In this document: one piece after another, positions 50,056 to 58,614 of the stretch
How the letters are laid out: each line of letters starts with the position of its first letter
Numbering within the stretch: position 1 is the stretch's first letter
NCBI GenBank assembly: GCA_946621635.1
Contig: CAMOOR010000002.1
Location: forward strand, 1-64,000
Origin: Colimorpha sp002372855
GTDB lineage: Bacteria; Bacteroidota; Bacteroidia; Bacteroidales; P3
Length of the DNA stretch: 64,000 bases
Direction of reading: 5' to 3'
The notes under the pieces: model-generated
What the model saw: only the letters and a program-made list of their open reading frames with translations
Database searches by the model: none
What the model was told of the DNA's origin: nothing
Made by a program: the position numbers and the translations under genes

Positions 50056-51069
50056 ATGACTAACGAAATTCAATTCATCTTATATAATCTTCCTGATAAT
50101 GAAGGAAGTGTGCATGGTGTAGTGCAGGATGAGACTATATGGCTAACGCAAAAGGCGATGGCGCAGTTGTTTGGAGTGAACGTTCCTGCCATCAGCAAAC
50201 ATCTGAGAAACATATTCGACTCAGAAGAGTTGAACGAAAATGTGGTTGTTTCCAAAATGGAAATAACCACTGAACACGGAGCTATTGAAGGGAAAACACA
50301 GACCCACGAGGCCATGTTTTACAATCTTGACGCCATCATATCTGTCGGCTATCGCGTCAACTCTGCCAAAGCCACGCACTTCCGACAGTGGGCGACAAAA
50401 GTATTGAATGAGTATATCCGCAAGGGGTTTGTCTTGGACGACAATAGGCTGAAACAAGGAGAGGCGGTGTTCGGCAAGGACTATTTCCGCGAGTTGTTGG
50501 AACGTATCCGATCCATCCGCGCCAGCGAACGACGCATCTGGCAGCAAATCACTGACATCTTCGCCGAGTGCAGTATAGACTACGACAAATCGTCGCCTGT
50601 AACTCAGGATTTCTACGCCATGGTGCAGAACAAATTCCACTACGCTATCACCGGCAAGACGGCGGCGGAAATCATCTACACCTCCGCCGATCACACCAAG
50701 GAACACATGGGTCTGACGACTTGGAAGAACTCACCCGACGGACGCATCCTAAAATCGGATGTCACCATAGCCAAGAACTATCTCGACGAACAACAGATAC
50801 GCCGTTTGGAGCGTGCCGTAACGGGTTTCTTCGATTACATTGAGGACCTGGTGGAAACTGAGAACACTTTCACCATGGAGCAGTTCGCCGCCAGCGTCAA
50901 CGAATTCCTGAATTTCCGTCGTTTCAAAATACTCCCCAACAAAGGCTCTATTTCTAAAACCATGGCCGAAGAAAAAGCTTCCGCCGAGTACGATATTTTC
51001 AACCGTACACAAAAGATAGACTCCGACTTTGACAAAGCTGTGCGGCAACAACTCGGAGACAAAAAGTAG
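50056..51069 (+). CDS. RhuM-family protein
   Basis: 337 residues. ETIWLTQKAMAQLFGVNVPA and AIISVGYRVNSAKATHFRQWA are the RhuM core. The C-terminal part is helical and ends in DSDFDKAVRQQLG. Unlike the RhuM protein at 11500 it has no Fic domain. RhuM proteins are widespread in bacterial accessory islands and of uncertain function. It ends 4 nt before the original start codon of Vsr copy 1. Confidence 0.85.
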   Translation: MTNEIQFILYNLPDNEGSVHGVVQDETIWLTQKAMAQLFGVNVPAISKHLRNIFDSEELNENVVVSKMEITTEHGAIEGKTQTHEAMFYNLDAIISVGYRVNSAKATHFRQWATKVLNEYIRKGFVLDDNRLKQGEAVFGKDYFRELLERIRSIRASERRIWQQITDIFAECSIDYDKSSPVTQDFYAMVQNKFHYAITGKTAAEIIYTSADHTKEHMGLTTWKNSPDGRILKSDVTIAKNYLDEQQIRRLERAVTGFFDYIEDLVETENTFTMEQFAASVNEFLNFRRFKILPNKGSISKTMAEEKASAEYDIFNRTQKIDSDFDKAVRQQLGDKK

Positions 51070-51112
51070 TTCTATGACCGACACCATGACACCCTAGCAG
51101 CGGCACCGCTGC

Positions 51113-51697
51113 ATGTCGCACATACGCAGCAAGGCCACGAAGCCGGAACTGCTGGTGCGGCGGTGGCTGTGGAGGCATGGGTATAGGTATCGGTTGAATG
51201 TGAGGAGTGTGCCGGGGAAGCCGGACATCGTGTTGAGGACTTACCGCACGGCAATATTCGTCAACGGGTGCTTCTGGCACGGACATATCGTGAGAATGCG
51301 CGAATGTGGGAATGCGTTAATGCGTGAGTCAGAGGAACTGCAAAGCGGAAATAATCTACAAGATTTACAAGATTTCGCAAGTGCAGAGCGCGAGCAGGAG
51401 AATAAAGATATACCGAGCTCCCCCTGCTGCAAGATTCCGCAGACCAACCGCAGCTTCTGGCTGGAGAAAATACGCCGCAACCAAGAGCACGACCAGCGCA
51501 ACTACGCCCTGCTGCAGGACAACGGCTGGCAGGTCATCGTCGTATGGGAGTGCCAACTGAAGTCCGACAAGATAGAGCGCACCATGCGCGAGGTGGAGCT
51601 GCTGCTGAACACCAATCTGCTATCCCGGTATAAACACACCCCCATCCCTTACCCCACCGAGGAGGACGACCAATTGCCTATGGCCGCCGAGGATTAA
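51113..51697 (+). CDS. Very short patch repair (Vsr-type) endonuclease, copy 1
   Basis: Vsr nicks next to T:G mismatches left by deamination of methylcytosine. Conserved MSHIRSKATKPE, GKPDIVL and FVNGCFWHGH are present, with downstream NRSFWLEKIRRN and VIVVWECQL. The copy at 53060 starts 14 codons earlier; here that start (51074) is followed by an in-frame TAG at 51095-51097, so translation must begin at the ATG at 51113, or the gene is dead. Between HGH and the PCCK segment lies an about 40-residue insert made of intergenic-type repeats (51294-51325 and 51354-51403). The 3' end overlaps the convergent MGMT-like gene. Confidence 0.75.
   Translation: MSHIRSKATKPELLVRRWLWRHGYRYRLNVRSVPGKPDIVLRTYRTAIFVNGCFWHGHIVRMRECGNALMRESEELQSGNNLQDLQDFASAEREQENKDIPSSPCCKIPQTNRSFWLEKIRRNQEHDQRNYALLQDNGWQVIVVWECQLKSDKIERTMREVELLLNTNLLSRYKHTPIPYPTEEDDQLPMAAED
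51294..51403 (+). repeat. Repeat-derived insert inside Vsr copy 1
   Basis: Period-8 units GAATGCGC, GAATGTGG, GAATGCGT, TAATGCGT (51294-51325). An element beginning ACAAGATTTACAAGATTTCG (51354-51403) follows, whose inverted relative lies between genes at 52058-52112. Confidence 0.8.
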
Positions 51698-52011
51698 AGA
51701 TTCCACAGGTACTCTTTCAGGGGGACTTTGCCGGAGGGGGTGAGGTGGATGCCTTCGGAGGTCAGGAGGGAGGCTTGGGCGGGGTAGTGCGGGGCAAGGC
51801 GGCCGGAGGCGTTGACGACGCGGTGACAGGGGAGATCGGCATCGGGAGCCGTTCGCATGATGCGGCCCACCAGGCGGGAATGATTGGGCCAGCCACACAA
51901 GGCGGCGATACGGCCATAGGTAAGCACCCGCCCACGCGGTATCTGGCGGACGATGTCGTAGACCTCGGCTCGAAGGGTGGCCTCGCTCGGCTGTGCTGCA
52001 ACGTTTATCAT
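51694..52011 (-). CDS. MGMT/ATL-type alkylguanine DNA-repair protein, copy 1
   Basis: About 105 residues from the ATG ending at 52011 (MINVAAQPSEAT); a longer frame to 52059 lacks support from the second copy. It has the DNA-binding domain of O6-methylguanine-DNA methyltransferase: VYDIVRQIPRGRVLTYGRIAAL as the helix-turn-helix region and PCHRVV with the alkyl-accepting Cys. The N-terminal domain of full MGMT is missing, as in short MGMT-family proteins. It converges on Vsr copy 1. Confidence 0.82.
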   Translation of the reverse strand: MINVAAQPSEATLRAEVYDIVRQIPRGRVLTYGRIAALCGWPNHSRLVGRIMRTAPDADLPCHRVVNASGRLAPHYPAQASLLTSEGIHLTPSGKVPLKEYLWNL

Positions 52012-52057
52012 GAACGAATAACGCAATGCGTTGCCAATTATTGTTTCTCCTTTTATC

Positions 52058-52112
52058 ATATTCCCCTGCTCGCGCTACGCGCTTGCGAGATCTCGTAGAT
52101 CTTGTGGATTAA
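52058..52112. repeat. Intergenic copy of the Vsr-insert element, inverted
   Basis: Its reverse complement aligns with 51354-51403 over about 46 nt (ACAAGATCTACGAGATCTCG and onward, ending GCGCGAGCAGGGGAAT). It is preceded by period-8-like sequence around 52019-52045. Confidence 0.75.
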
Positions 52113-52123
52113 CAGAAAAAATA

Positions 52124-52155
52124 TTTGGCCATTCCGGCGAAAAGTGTTACTTTTG
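52124..52155 (+). promoter_or_regulatory. Promoter of the PheC-like lipoprotein
   Basis: TTTG at 52124-52127 and TACTTTTG at 52148-52155, spaced 20 nt. Confidence 0.75.
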
Positions 52156-52189
52156 CATTCGAAATAACGAGACAACGAACGAAAATCCT

Positions 52190-53020
52190 ATGAAGCAAAA
52201 TAGAATCAAAATCTGGCTGCTCGTCGTGCTCCTGGCGCTGGCGGGAACGACGGCACTGGCGGCGTGCAGCGAGAAAGAGGACTCCCTCGCGGGGAGACCC
52301 ACCGTTGAGCGCATCGAGCAGCGGGGGACGCTGCTGGTCGGCACCACGGGCGACTACCGTCCGCTGTCGTTCCGCGAGCCGGAGACGGGCGAGTACTGGG
52401 GCTTCGCCATTGAGTTGGCCGAGGCCATGGCCAAGCGGATGGGCGTGGCGGTGGAGTTCGTGCCCACCTCGTGGCCCACGCTGACCGCCGACGTGCAGGC
52501 CGAGCCACAGCTGTTCGACATGGCCATGGGCGGCATCACCATCACCGAAACGCGCTGCGCCACGATGCTGATGAGCGAAGGCTACCTGGCCAACGGCAAG
52601 ACCATCCTCTGCCGCACGGAAGATACCGTACGCTTCCACTCGCTGGAGGACATCGACCGCCCGGAGGTGCGCGTGATGGTCAACCCCGGCGGCCTCAACG
52701 AGCAGTTCGCCCGCCAATACCTTACCCACGCCACCCTTATCGTACACCCCAACAACGAGGAGATTCCCTCGCTCATCGCCGAGGGCGAAGCCGACGTGAT
52801 GATCACCGAGATAACGGAAGCCCCCTACTATGTGCAGACCGACGCGCGCCTGGCGGCGCCGCTACTCGACGCGCCCTTCACCCACGGCGAGATCGGCGTG
52901 CTGATGCGACAGGGACAGGACGACCTGCTGGCCCTCGTCAACAACATCATCCGCCAGATGAAGTCCGACGGCACCCTCCGTCAACTGACCGAGAAGTACG
53001 GCCTGGTGTACGCCTACTGA
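52190..53020 (+). CDS. Cyclohexadienyl-dehydratase-like substrate-binding lipoprotein
   Basis: 276 residues. The signal peptide ends in a lipobox (TALAAC). The body is a type 3 solute-binding fold with RGTLLVGTTGDYRPLSFRE, FVPTSWPTL, MAMGGITITETR and MVNPGGLNEQFARQYL, the pattern of PheC-type periplasmic cyclohexadienyl/arogenate dehydratases. It could make phenylpyruvate outside the cytoplasm or bind an amino acid; no permease gene is adjacent. It lies between the two copies of the Vsr/MGMT module. Confidence 0.75.
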   Translation: MKQNRIKIWLLVVLLALAGTTALAACSEKEDSLAGRPTVERIEQRGTLLVGTTGDYRPLSFREPETGEYWGFAIELAEAMAKRMGVAVEFVPTSWPTLTADVQAEPQLFDMAMGGITITETRCATMLMSEGYLANGKTILCRTEDTVRFHSLEDIDRPEVRVMVNPGGLNEQFARQYLTHATLIVHPNNEEIPSLIAEGEADVMITEITEAPYYVQTDARLAAPLLDAPFTHGEIGVLMRQGQDDLLALVNNIIRQMKSDGTLRQLTEKYGLVYAY

Positions 53021-53059
53021 AAAACAGAAACCAAGACCCACAGAATACCGCAACACCCC

Positions 53060-53605
53060 ATGACCGACACCATGACATCCGAGCAGCGGCACCGCTGCAT
53101 GTCGCACATACGCAGCAAGGCCACGAAGCCGGAACTGCTGGTGCGGCAGTGGCTATGGGGGCATGGGTATCGATACAGATTGAACGTAAAGAGTGTGCCG
53201 GGCAAGCCGGACATCGTGCTGCGGCCCTACCGCACGGCGATATTCGTCAACGGGTGCTTCTGGCACGGACACGGTGTGCGGCCGGAGGCCGCACAAATTG
53301 AAAATTCAAAATTGAAAATTGAAAGCTCCCCCTGCTGCAAGATTCCACAGACCAACCGCAGCTTCTGGCTGGAGAAGATACGCCGCAACCAGGAGCGCGA
53401 CCAGCGCAACTACGCCCTGCTGCAGGACAACGGCTGGCAGGTCATCGTCGTCTGGGAGTGCCAACTGAAGCCCGACAAGATAGAACACACCATGCGTGAG
53501 GTGGAGCTGATGTTAAATAGCAACATGCTTTCGATTTACAAGCATCATCCAGTCCCATACTCCACAGAGGAAGAGATGCCTATGCCGAAGGCGGCGGAAA
53601 ACTGA
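53060..53605 (+). CDS. Very short patch repair (Vsr-type) endonuclease, copy 2
   Basis: 181 residues, apparently intact. It begins MTDTMTSEQRHRCMSHIRSK, then KPDIVLRPYRTAIFVNGCFW. It matches copy 1 closely outside a variable insert between GHG and SSPCCK, which here is encoded by an ATTGAAA-type period-7 array (53295-53324; QIENSKLKIE). Expected to cut beside T:G mismatches arising from 5-methylcytosine, fitting the presence of dcm at 42815. Confidence 0.85.
   Translation: MTDTMTSEQRHRCMSHIRSKATKPELLVRQWLWGHGYRYRLNVKSVPGKPDIVLRPYRTAIFVNGCFWHGHGVRPEAAQIENSKLKIESSPCCKIPQTNRSFWLEKIRRNQERDQRNYALLQDNGWQVIVVWECQLKPDKIEHTMREVELMLNSNMLSIYKHHPVPYSTEEEMPMPKAAEN
53295..53324 (+). repeat. In-frame period-7 array inside Vsr copy 2
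   Basis: About four AAATTGA/AAATTCA units at exactly the protein position where copy 1 carries different repeats. Confidence 0.88.
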
Positions 53606-53641
53606 TGGAGTTTAGCTCCAACAAGGCAATAAATCTTGCAA

Positions 53642-53974
53642 TTATTCTATCACCCACAAGTACTCTTTCAGCGGGACATTGCCGGAGGGGGTGAGGTGGA
53701 TGCCTTCGGCGGACAGGAGGGAGGCTTGGGCGGGGTAGTGCGGGGCGAGGCGGCCGGAGGCGTTGACGACGCGGTGGCAGGGAAGATCGGCATCGGGAGC
53801 CCCACGCATGATGCGGCCCACTAGGCGCGCATGATTGGGCCAGCCGCATAAGGCGGCGATACGGCCATAGGTGAGTACCCGCCCGCGCGGTATCTGTCGG
53901 ACGATGTCGTAGACCTCGGCACGAAGGGTCTCTTCTGTGGGTTGCACTCTCATACCTTCAGGAACGCTATCCAC
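53642..53974 (-). CDS. MGMT/ATL-type alkylguanine DNA-repair protein, copy 2
   Basis: 110 residues. Nearly identical to copy 1 from LRAEVYDIVRQIPRGRVLTY to PLKEYLW, with the same PCHRVV active-site motif. N- and C-termini differ. It converges on Vsr copy 2, separated by 36 nt that hold a small dyad (TGGAG TTTA GCTCCA). Confidence 0.85.
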   Translation of the reverse strand: MDSVPEGMRVQPTEETLRAEVYDIVRQIPRGRVLTYGRIAALCGWPNHARLVGRIMRGAPDADLPCHRVVNASGRLAPHYPAQASLLSAEGIHLTPSGNVPLKEYLWVIE

Positions 53975-54039
53975 GCCATAATATTGCCACGGCGCGTCGG
54001 TCGAAAAAAGATTTTCCCTTCTATGTCAAATAAAATGTG

Positions 54040-54047
54040 TATTTTTG
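54040..54047 (+). promoter_or_regulatory. -7 box of the aldo/keto reductase
   Basis: TATTTTTG 23 nt before the ATG at 54071. Confidence 0.65.
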
Positions 54048-54070
54048 CACTTCAATTTATAGACAGAAAG

Positions 54071-55294
54071 ATGAAGAAAATCTACACCTTTATGATGGCC
54101 GCCCTGTGTCTGATGGCCATCGGATGCAAGCAGAAAACAACTGAGAAAACCACCGACATGCAGTATCGTCCGCTGGGTGCCACTGGGCTGGAAGTGAGCG
54201 AGATCAGCATCGGATGTGGCGGCTTCGAGAAACTGGACAGTGCCGCCTCGCTCGAGCTGATGACCATGGCGCTGGACAGCGGCATGAACTACATCGACAT
54301 CTACGATGCCAGCCCTAAGACGCGCTCCAATATCGGCTATGCCCTCCAGGGCCGCCGCGACGAGATGATCATCCAGGGCCACATCGGCACCATCTACAAG
54401 GACGGCCAGCACACCCGCACGCGCGACGTGGAGGAGACCAAGGCCGGTTTCGAGGACCTCCTTGCCCGTCTGCACACCGACCACATCGAGGTGGGCATGA
54501 TCCACATCACCGACAGCCACGAGGAATGGGAAGAGATACAGAACTCGCCCTTCCTCGACTACGTCTTCCAGCTGAAGAAAGAGGGCAAAATCAAGCACAT
54601 AGGCCTCAGCAGCCACAACGCCGAGGTGGCCCTGCGCGCCGCCAAGAGCGGATGGGTCGAGGTCATCATGTTCAGTCTCAACCCCGCCTTCGACCAGCTG
54701 CGCGGCGGCGCCATCCCCTGGGACAAGGGCGCCATGGACAACCTCCAGGGCGGCATCGACCCCGTGCGCGTGGAGTTCTACGACTACTGCGCCACGCACC
54801 ACATCGGCGTCACCGTCATGAAAACCTTCGGCGGCGGCGGCAAGCTGCTCGACGAGAAAGCCTCGCCCCTCGGCGTGGCCTACACCCCCGAGCAGTGCAT
54901 AGCCTACTGCCTGGCCAAGCCCTGCATCTCCACCTGCATCCTCGGCATCGACAACCTCGACGAGCTGAAGCGCGACCTCCACTGGCTCCACGCCACCGAG
55001 GCCGAGAAAGACTACACCAACGTCGCCAAGCGCGAAAAACCCACCCTCGGCGGCGACTGCACCTACTGCAACCACTGCTCGCCCTGCACCCAGGGCATCC
55101 CCATCGCCCGCGTCAACGAACTGCTCGACAAAGCCGAGCTCAACGGCCTCACCGACGACATCCAGGCGCAATACAACCTCCTCGACCACAAGGCCTCCGA
55201 GTGCACCCACTGCGGTGCCTGCCTCAGCCGCTGCCCCTTCGGCGTCGACATCCCCGCCCGCATGGACGCCGCCAAAGCCCTGTTCGAAAAATAG
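54071..55294 (+). CDS. Lipoprotein-type aldo/keto reductase with ferredoxin-like C-terminus
   Basis: 407 residues from the ATG at 54071. A signal sequence with lipobox-like LMAIGC precedes an aldo/keto reductase barrel (MQYRPLGATGLEVSEISIGC, MNYIDIYDASPKT, HIGLSSHNAEVALRA). The C-terminal 90 residues carry CTYCNHCSPC and CTHCGACLSRCPF, two cysteine clusters for 4Fe-4S centres. Such fusions are common in Bacteroidales, but an exported form is less usual. Substrate unknown. It ends 21 nt before the MmeI-like gene. Confidence 0.85.
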   Translation: MKKIYTFMMAALCLMAIGCKQKTTEKTTDMQYRPLGATGLEVSEISIGCGGFEKLDSAASLELMTMALDSGMNYIDIYDASPKTRSNIGYALQGRRDEMIIQGHIGTIYKDGQHTRTRDVEETKAGFEDLLARLHTDHIEVGMIHITDSHEEWEEIQNSPFLDYVFQLKKEGKIKHIGLSSHNAEVALRAAKSGWVEVIMFSLNPAFDQLRGGAIPWDKGAMDNLQGGIDPVRVEFYDYCATHHIGVTVMKTFGGGGKLLDEKASPLGVAYTPEQCIAYCLAKPCISTCILGIDNLDELKRDLHWLHATEAEKDYTNVAKREKPTLGGDCTYCNHCSPCTQGIPIARVNELLDKAELNGLTDDIQAQYNLLDHKASECTHCGACLSRCPFGVDIPARMDAAKALFEK

Positions 55295-55315
55295 ATAAAA
55301 AACACAGCCTTCCCA

Positions 55316-58252
55316 ATGACAGAAAAACAACAAACCGCAGCCGCCAAAGCTTTTTCCAGACGCTGGTCGGGCCATGGATATGAAAAAGGGGAGACGCAGT
55401 CCTTTTGGTCGGACCTACTGCGCACTGTCTTCGACAGCGAGAAGGCGGGCGTCACAATTGAATATGAAAAACCTATAAAGAAAGGCAAAGGCGAGACACA
55501 ATACATCGACGCCTACATTCCTGCCACAAAGGTGCTCATCGAGCAAAAGGGTGCAGGTATCGAATTGTCACGGCACCAGCAACGGAAAAACCAAATTCCT
55601 ATCACACCCTACGGCCAGGCAAAACAATATGCCGATAACCTACCATACTCGGAAAAACCCAGATGGATCATCACTTGCAACTTCCGAGAAATATGGGTAT
55701 ACGACATGGACATGGTCCTTCCGCAGCCCGAGAAGATAATGCTTTCTGACCTCGGAACCGAGTGGCATCGCTTGCGGTTTCTAACTGATACAGGACGGGG
55801 CATGCAATCAAAAGAGGTCCGGGTATCCATCAAGGCCGGCCAGCTCGTGGGCGAAATCTATGATGCTCTGCTTAAACAGTACGCCATACCCTCCGACGAG
55901 TCACTTCGCTGGCTCAACATCCTGTGTGTACGTCTGGTTTTCTGCCTCTACGCCGAGGATGCAGGCATCTTCCGCCGCGACCTTTTCCACGACTACCTCG
56001 CTAACTGCGCCACCTCCGACCTACGCGGTGCCATCATCGACCTATTCAAGACCCTCAACACTCCCGAACATCAGCGTAGCCCCTATCTGAATCAGAACCT
56101 TGCCGCTTTCCCCTATACCAATGGAGGTCTCTTCGCCGAAGAGATAGAAGTGCCTCAATTTACCGACGAAATTAAATCCCTGCTCATCAAACACGCCAGC
56201 GACGATTTCGATTGGAGCGAGATTTCTCCCACTATTTTCGGCGCGGTGTTCGAGAGCACGCTCAATCCCGACACTCGTCGCAGCGGGGGCATGCATTATA
56301 CAAGCATAGAAAACATCCACAAAGTCATCGACCCCCTGTTTTTAGACAGTCTAAGGAACGATTTAAACAAAGCCTTGTCCGCCAAGGAGAAACGGTCGGA
56401 CAAACTGAGAGCATTCCAGCAACGACTTGCTTCGCTGACCTTCCTCGACCCCGCATGTGGTAGCGGCAATTTCCTTACGGAAACCTATCTTTCACTTCGA
56501 CGACTTGAAAACCAAGCCATCCGCGCTCTCTACGGAGAAGGAATCCTAGGTTCTGTGCATAATCCCGTAAAGGTCAGCATAGGACAGTTTTTCGGTATTG
56601 AAATCAATGATTTTGCTGTCACCGTAGCTACCACAGCCCTTTGGATTAGCGAAGCACAGATGCTCGCAGAAACCGAGAAGATTGTACAACACGACATCGA
56701 TTTTCTGCCACTGAAAAGCTACACAAACATTCACGAAGGCAACGCCCTGCGCATGGATTGGGATACCCTCTCACCATCCATGCCGGACAATCTCATCTAC
56801 ACCGACAAACTCAATATCTACCAGACCAACGACGACGAGACCACCATCATGGTCTCCGAACCTCCCTCTCCTTATGGCAGTGTGCACAAAGAGTTAAACG
56901 TCATTGCCCACCAGGTGGAATACCGTAACATCAACGAACTACATCGTCATCCCGTCGCCCCTATCGCCTACGACTACATCATGGGCAATCCCCCGTTCGT
57001 CGGCGCCCGCATGATGAGTGAGGGACAGAAAAGCGATGTGGTTTCCGTGTTTGGCCCACACTGGAAGAACGTGGGCAACCTCGACTATGTCTGTTGCTGG
57101 TACAAGAAAGCCTCCGACCTGATGCTCGCCAACCCGGGCACTCGCACAGCACTGGTATCGACCAACAGCATCACACAGGGCGAGCAAGTGGCTAATCTCT
57201 GGCAGCCCCTGCTGCAGCATGGTCTGCATATAGATTTTGCATATCGCACCTTCCGCTGGGACAGCGAATCGTCGCTCAAGGCCCATGTGCATTGTGTCAT
57301 CGTTGGATTCAGCCACTCCAACACTCGTCCTCGAATAATCTTTGATGGCGACAGCCGTACCGAAGCCTCCAACATCAATGCCTACCTGATTGACGCACCC
57401 AACATCTACGTCGGCAGCCGTCAACATCCACTGTGCGACGTGCCTCCCCTGCTTACCGGAAGTCAGCGCATCGACAACGACCTCTTCATGTTCACCGACA
57501 AGGAGAAAGATGCCTTTATAAAAAGGGAGCCGCTGTCGTCAAAGTTTTTCCATCGCTGGTATGGTGCTGACGAGTTTATCAATAACCGTCCAAGATGGGT
57601 GCTATATCTCGGAAACGCCACTCCGGCCGAACTTCATGCCATGCCCCACTGCAGAAAAATACTACAGCAGGTGAAAGAATACCGCATGGCCAGCGGCAGA
57701 AAACAAACCCAGAAAGCCGCTCTCACGCCGAACAAGTTCGGGCTGGAAGTGATTCCCAAGGGGAACTACATGATTGTCCCTGTCGTTTCATCCGAACGAC
57801 GCTTGTATGTGCCCATGGGATTCATGTCGCCCGAAGTCATGTGCAGCAACCAGGTAAACCTCATCCCCGACGCTACCCTCTACCATTTCGGCGTGCTCGA
57901 AAGCAGCGTGCACATGGCATGGATGCGGGCGGTGTGTGGCAGACTGGAAATGCGTTATCGCTATTCCAAGGACATTGTCTACAACAACTTCCCCTGGCCG
58001 GAGCCAACGGAAGAACAGAAAGCCCGGATCGGACAGACCGCGCAGGCCATCCTCGATGCCCGCGCCCTCTACCCCGACAGCTCCCTGGCCGCTCTCTACG
58101 ACGACCTGACCATGCCATCCGAACTGCGCAAGGCACACCAGGATAACGACTGCGCCGTGATGCAAACCTATGGCTTCGACCCCAAATCCACCTCCGAAAG
58201 CCAGTGCATTGCAACCTTGTTCAAACTCTATCAAGAACACTCCAATGGCTGA
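55316..58252 (+). CDS. MmeI-like type IIG restriction-modification enzyme
   Basis: 978 residues combining nuclease, methyltransferase and specificity. N-terminal PD-(D/E)XK nuclease with D65, E76 and K78 (IDAYIPATKVLIEQKGAG). A helical spacer follows, then an adenine-methyltransferase domain with motif I LDPACGSGNFLTE near 376 and catalytic motif IV GNPPF near 556. A C-terminal target-recognition region runs from about 700 (including KFGLEVIPKGNY and RYSKDIVYNNFPWPEP). Enzymes of this type methylate and cut at a distance from an asymmetric site. The gene is intact and A+T/G+C balanced. Confidence 0.9.
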   Translation: MTEKQQTAAAKAFSRRWSGHGYEKGETQSFWSDLLRTVFDSEKAGVTIEYEKPIKKGKGETQYIDAYIPATKVLIEQKGAGIELSRHQQRKNQIPITPYGQAKQYADNLPYSEKPRWIITCNFREIWVYDMDMVLPQPEKIMLSDLGTEWHRLRFLTDTGRGMQSKEVRVSIKAGQLVGEIYDALLKQYAIPSDESLRWLNILCVRLVFCLYAEDAGIFRRDLFHDYLANCATSDLRGAIIDLFKTLNTPEHQRSPYLNQNLAAFPYTNGGLFAEEIEVPQFTDEIKSLLIKHASDDFDWSEISPTIFGAVFESTLNPDTRRSGGMHYTSIENIHKVIDPLFLDSLRNDLNKALSAKEKRSDKLRAFQQRLASLTFLDPACGSGNFLTETYLSLRRLENQAIRALYGEGILGSVHNPVKVSIGQFFGIEINDFAVTVATTALWISEAQMLAETEKIVQHDIDFLPLKSYTNIHEGNALRMDWDTLSPSMPDNLIYTDKLNIYQTNDDETTIMVSEPPSPYGSVHKELNVIAHQVEYRNINELHRHPVAPIAYDYIMGNPPFVGARMMSEGQKSDVVSVFGPHWKNVGNLDYVCCWYKKASDLMLANPGTRTALVSTNSITQGEQVANLWQPLLQHGLHIDFAYRTFRWDSESSLKAHVHCVIVGFSHSNTRPRIIFDGDSRTEASNINAYLIDAPNIYVGSRQHPLCDVPPLLTGSQRIDNDLFMFTDKEKDAFIKREPLSSKFFHRWYGADEFINNRPRWVLYLGNATPAELHAMPHCRKILQQVKEYRMASGRKQTQKAALTPNKFGLEVIPKGNYMIVPVVSSERRLYVPMGFMSPEVMCSNQVNLIPDATLYHFGVLESSVHMAWMRAVCGRLEMRYRYSKDIVYNNFPWPEPTEEQKARIGQTAQAILDARALYPDSSLAALYDDLTMPSELRKAHQDNDCAVMQTYGFDPKSTSESQCIATLFKLYQEHSNG

Positions 58253-58309
58253 CCGCCAACGCTGCGGGAACGAGAAGCCATTTTGTCAAACCAACAGACC
58301 AACGAAGGG

Positions 58310-58391
58310 CCTACCAATGCCCTACCAACTCCTACGATGGTAGGAGTTGGTAAGGAGTTGGTAAGGAGTTGATAAGGGGATGGTAAGGGGG
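58310..58391. repeat. Inverted period-11 arrays (GGTAAGGAGTT)
   Basis: CCTACCAATGC and CCTACCAACTC face GGTAGGAGTTG and several GGTAAGGAGTT units, giving a potential long hairpin. It is the same 11-nt family as 22251-22305. No gene lies in 58253-58614. Confidence 0.85.
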
Positions 58392-58556
58392 TTATGGCTC
58401 TAAAAGCCATGTTTTTGCGGGGTTGGAGGCGGGAAACGAGGCGTTTGGGGCGAAAAACGGGTTTTTCAGGGAGGTGTTTTTGTCAAATCGGAAGGGGAAG
58501 GCGGGGGCCGGAGGAGGGGTCCGGGGAGGGGTTCGGATGGCGAAGTGAAGAAAAAT

Positions 58557-58587
58557 TTTGCCGTGTCGGAGAAAAATCGTATTTTTG
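58557..58587 (+). promoter_or_regulatory. Promoter of lepA
   Basis: TTTG at 58557-58560 and TATTTTTG at 58580-58587, spaced 19 nt. Confidence 0.75.
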
Positions 58588-58614
58588 CACTTTTGAAACT
58601 TTGACCCTAACGCA

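Noticed and set aside
54026..55375. Minus-strand 449-codon ORF opposite the aldo/keto reductase
   Set aside because: Shadow of the reductase gene, which carries recognisable barrel and 4Fe-4S motifs.
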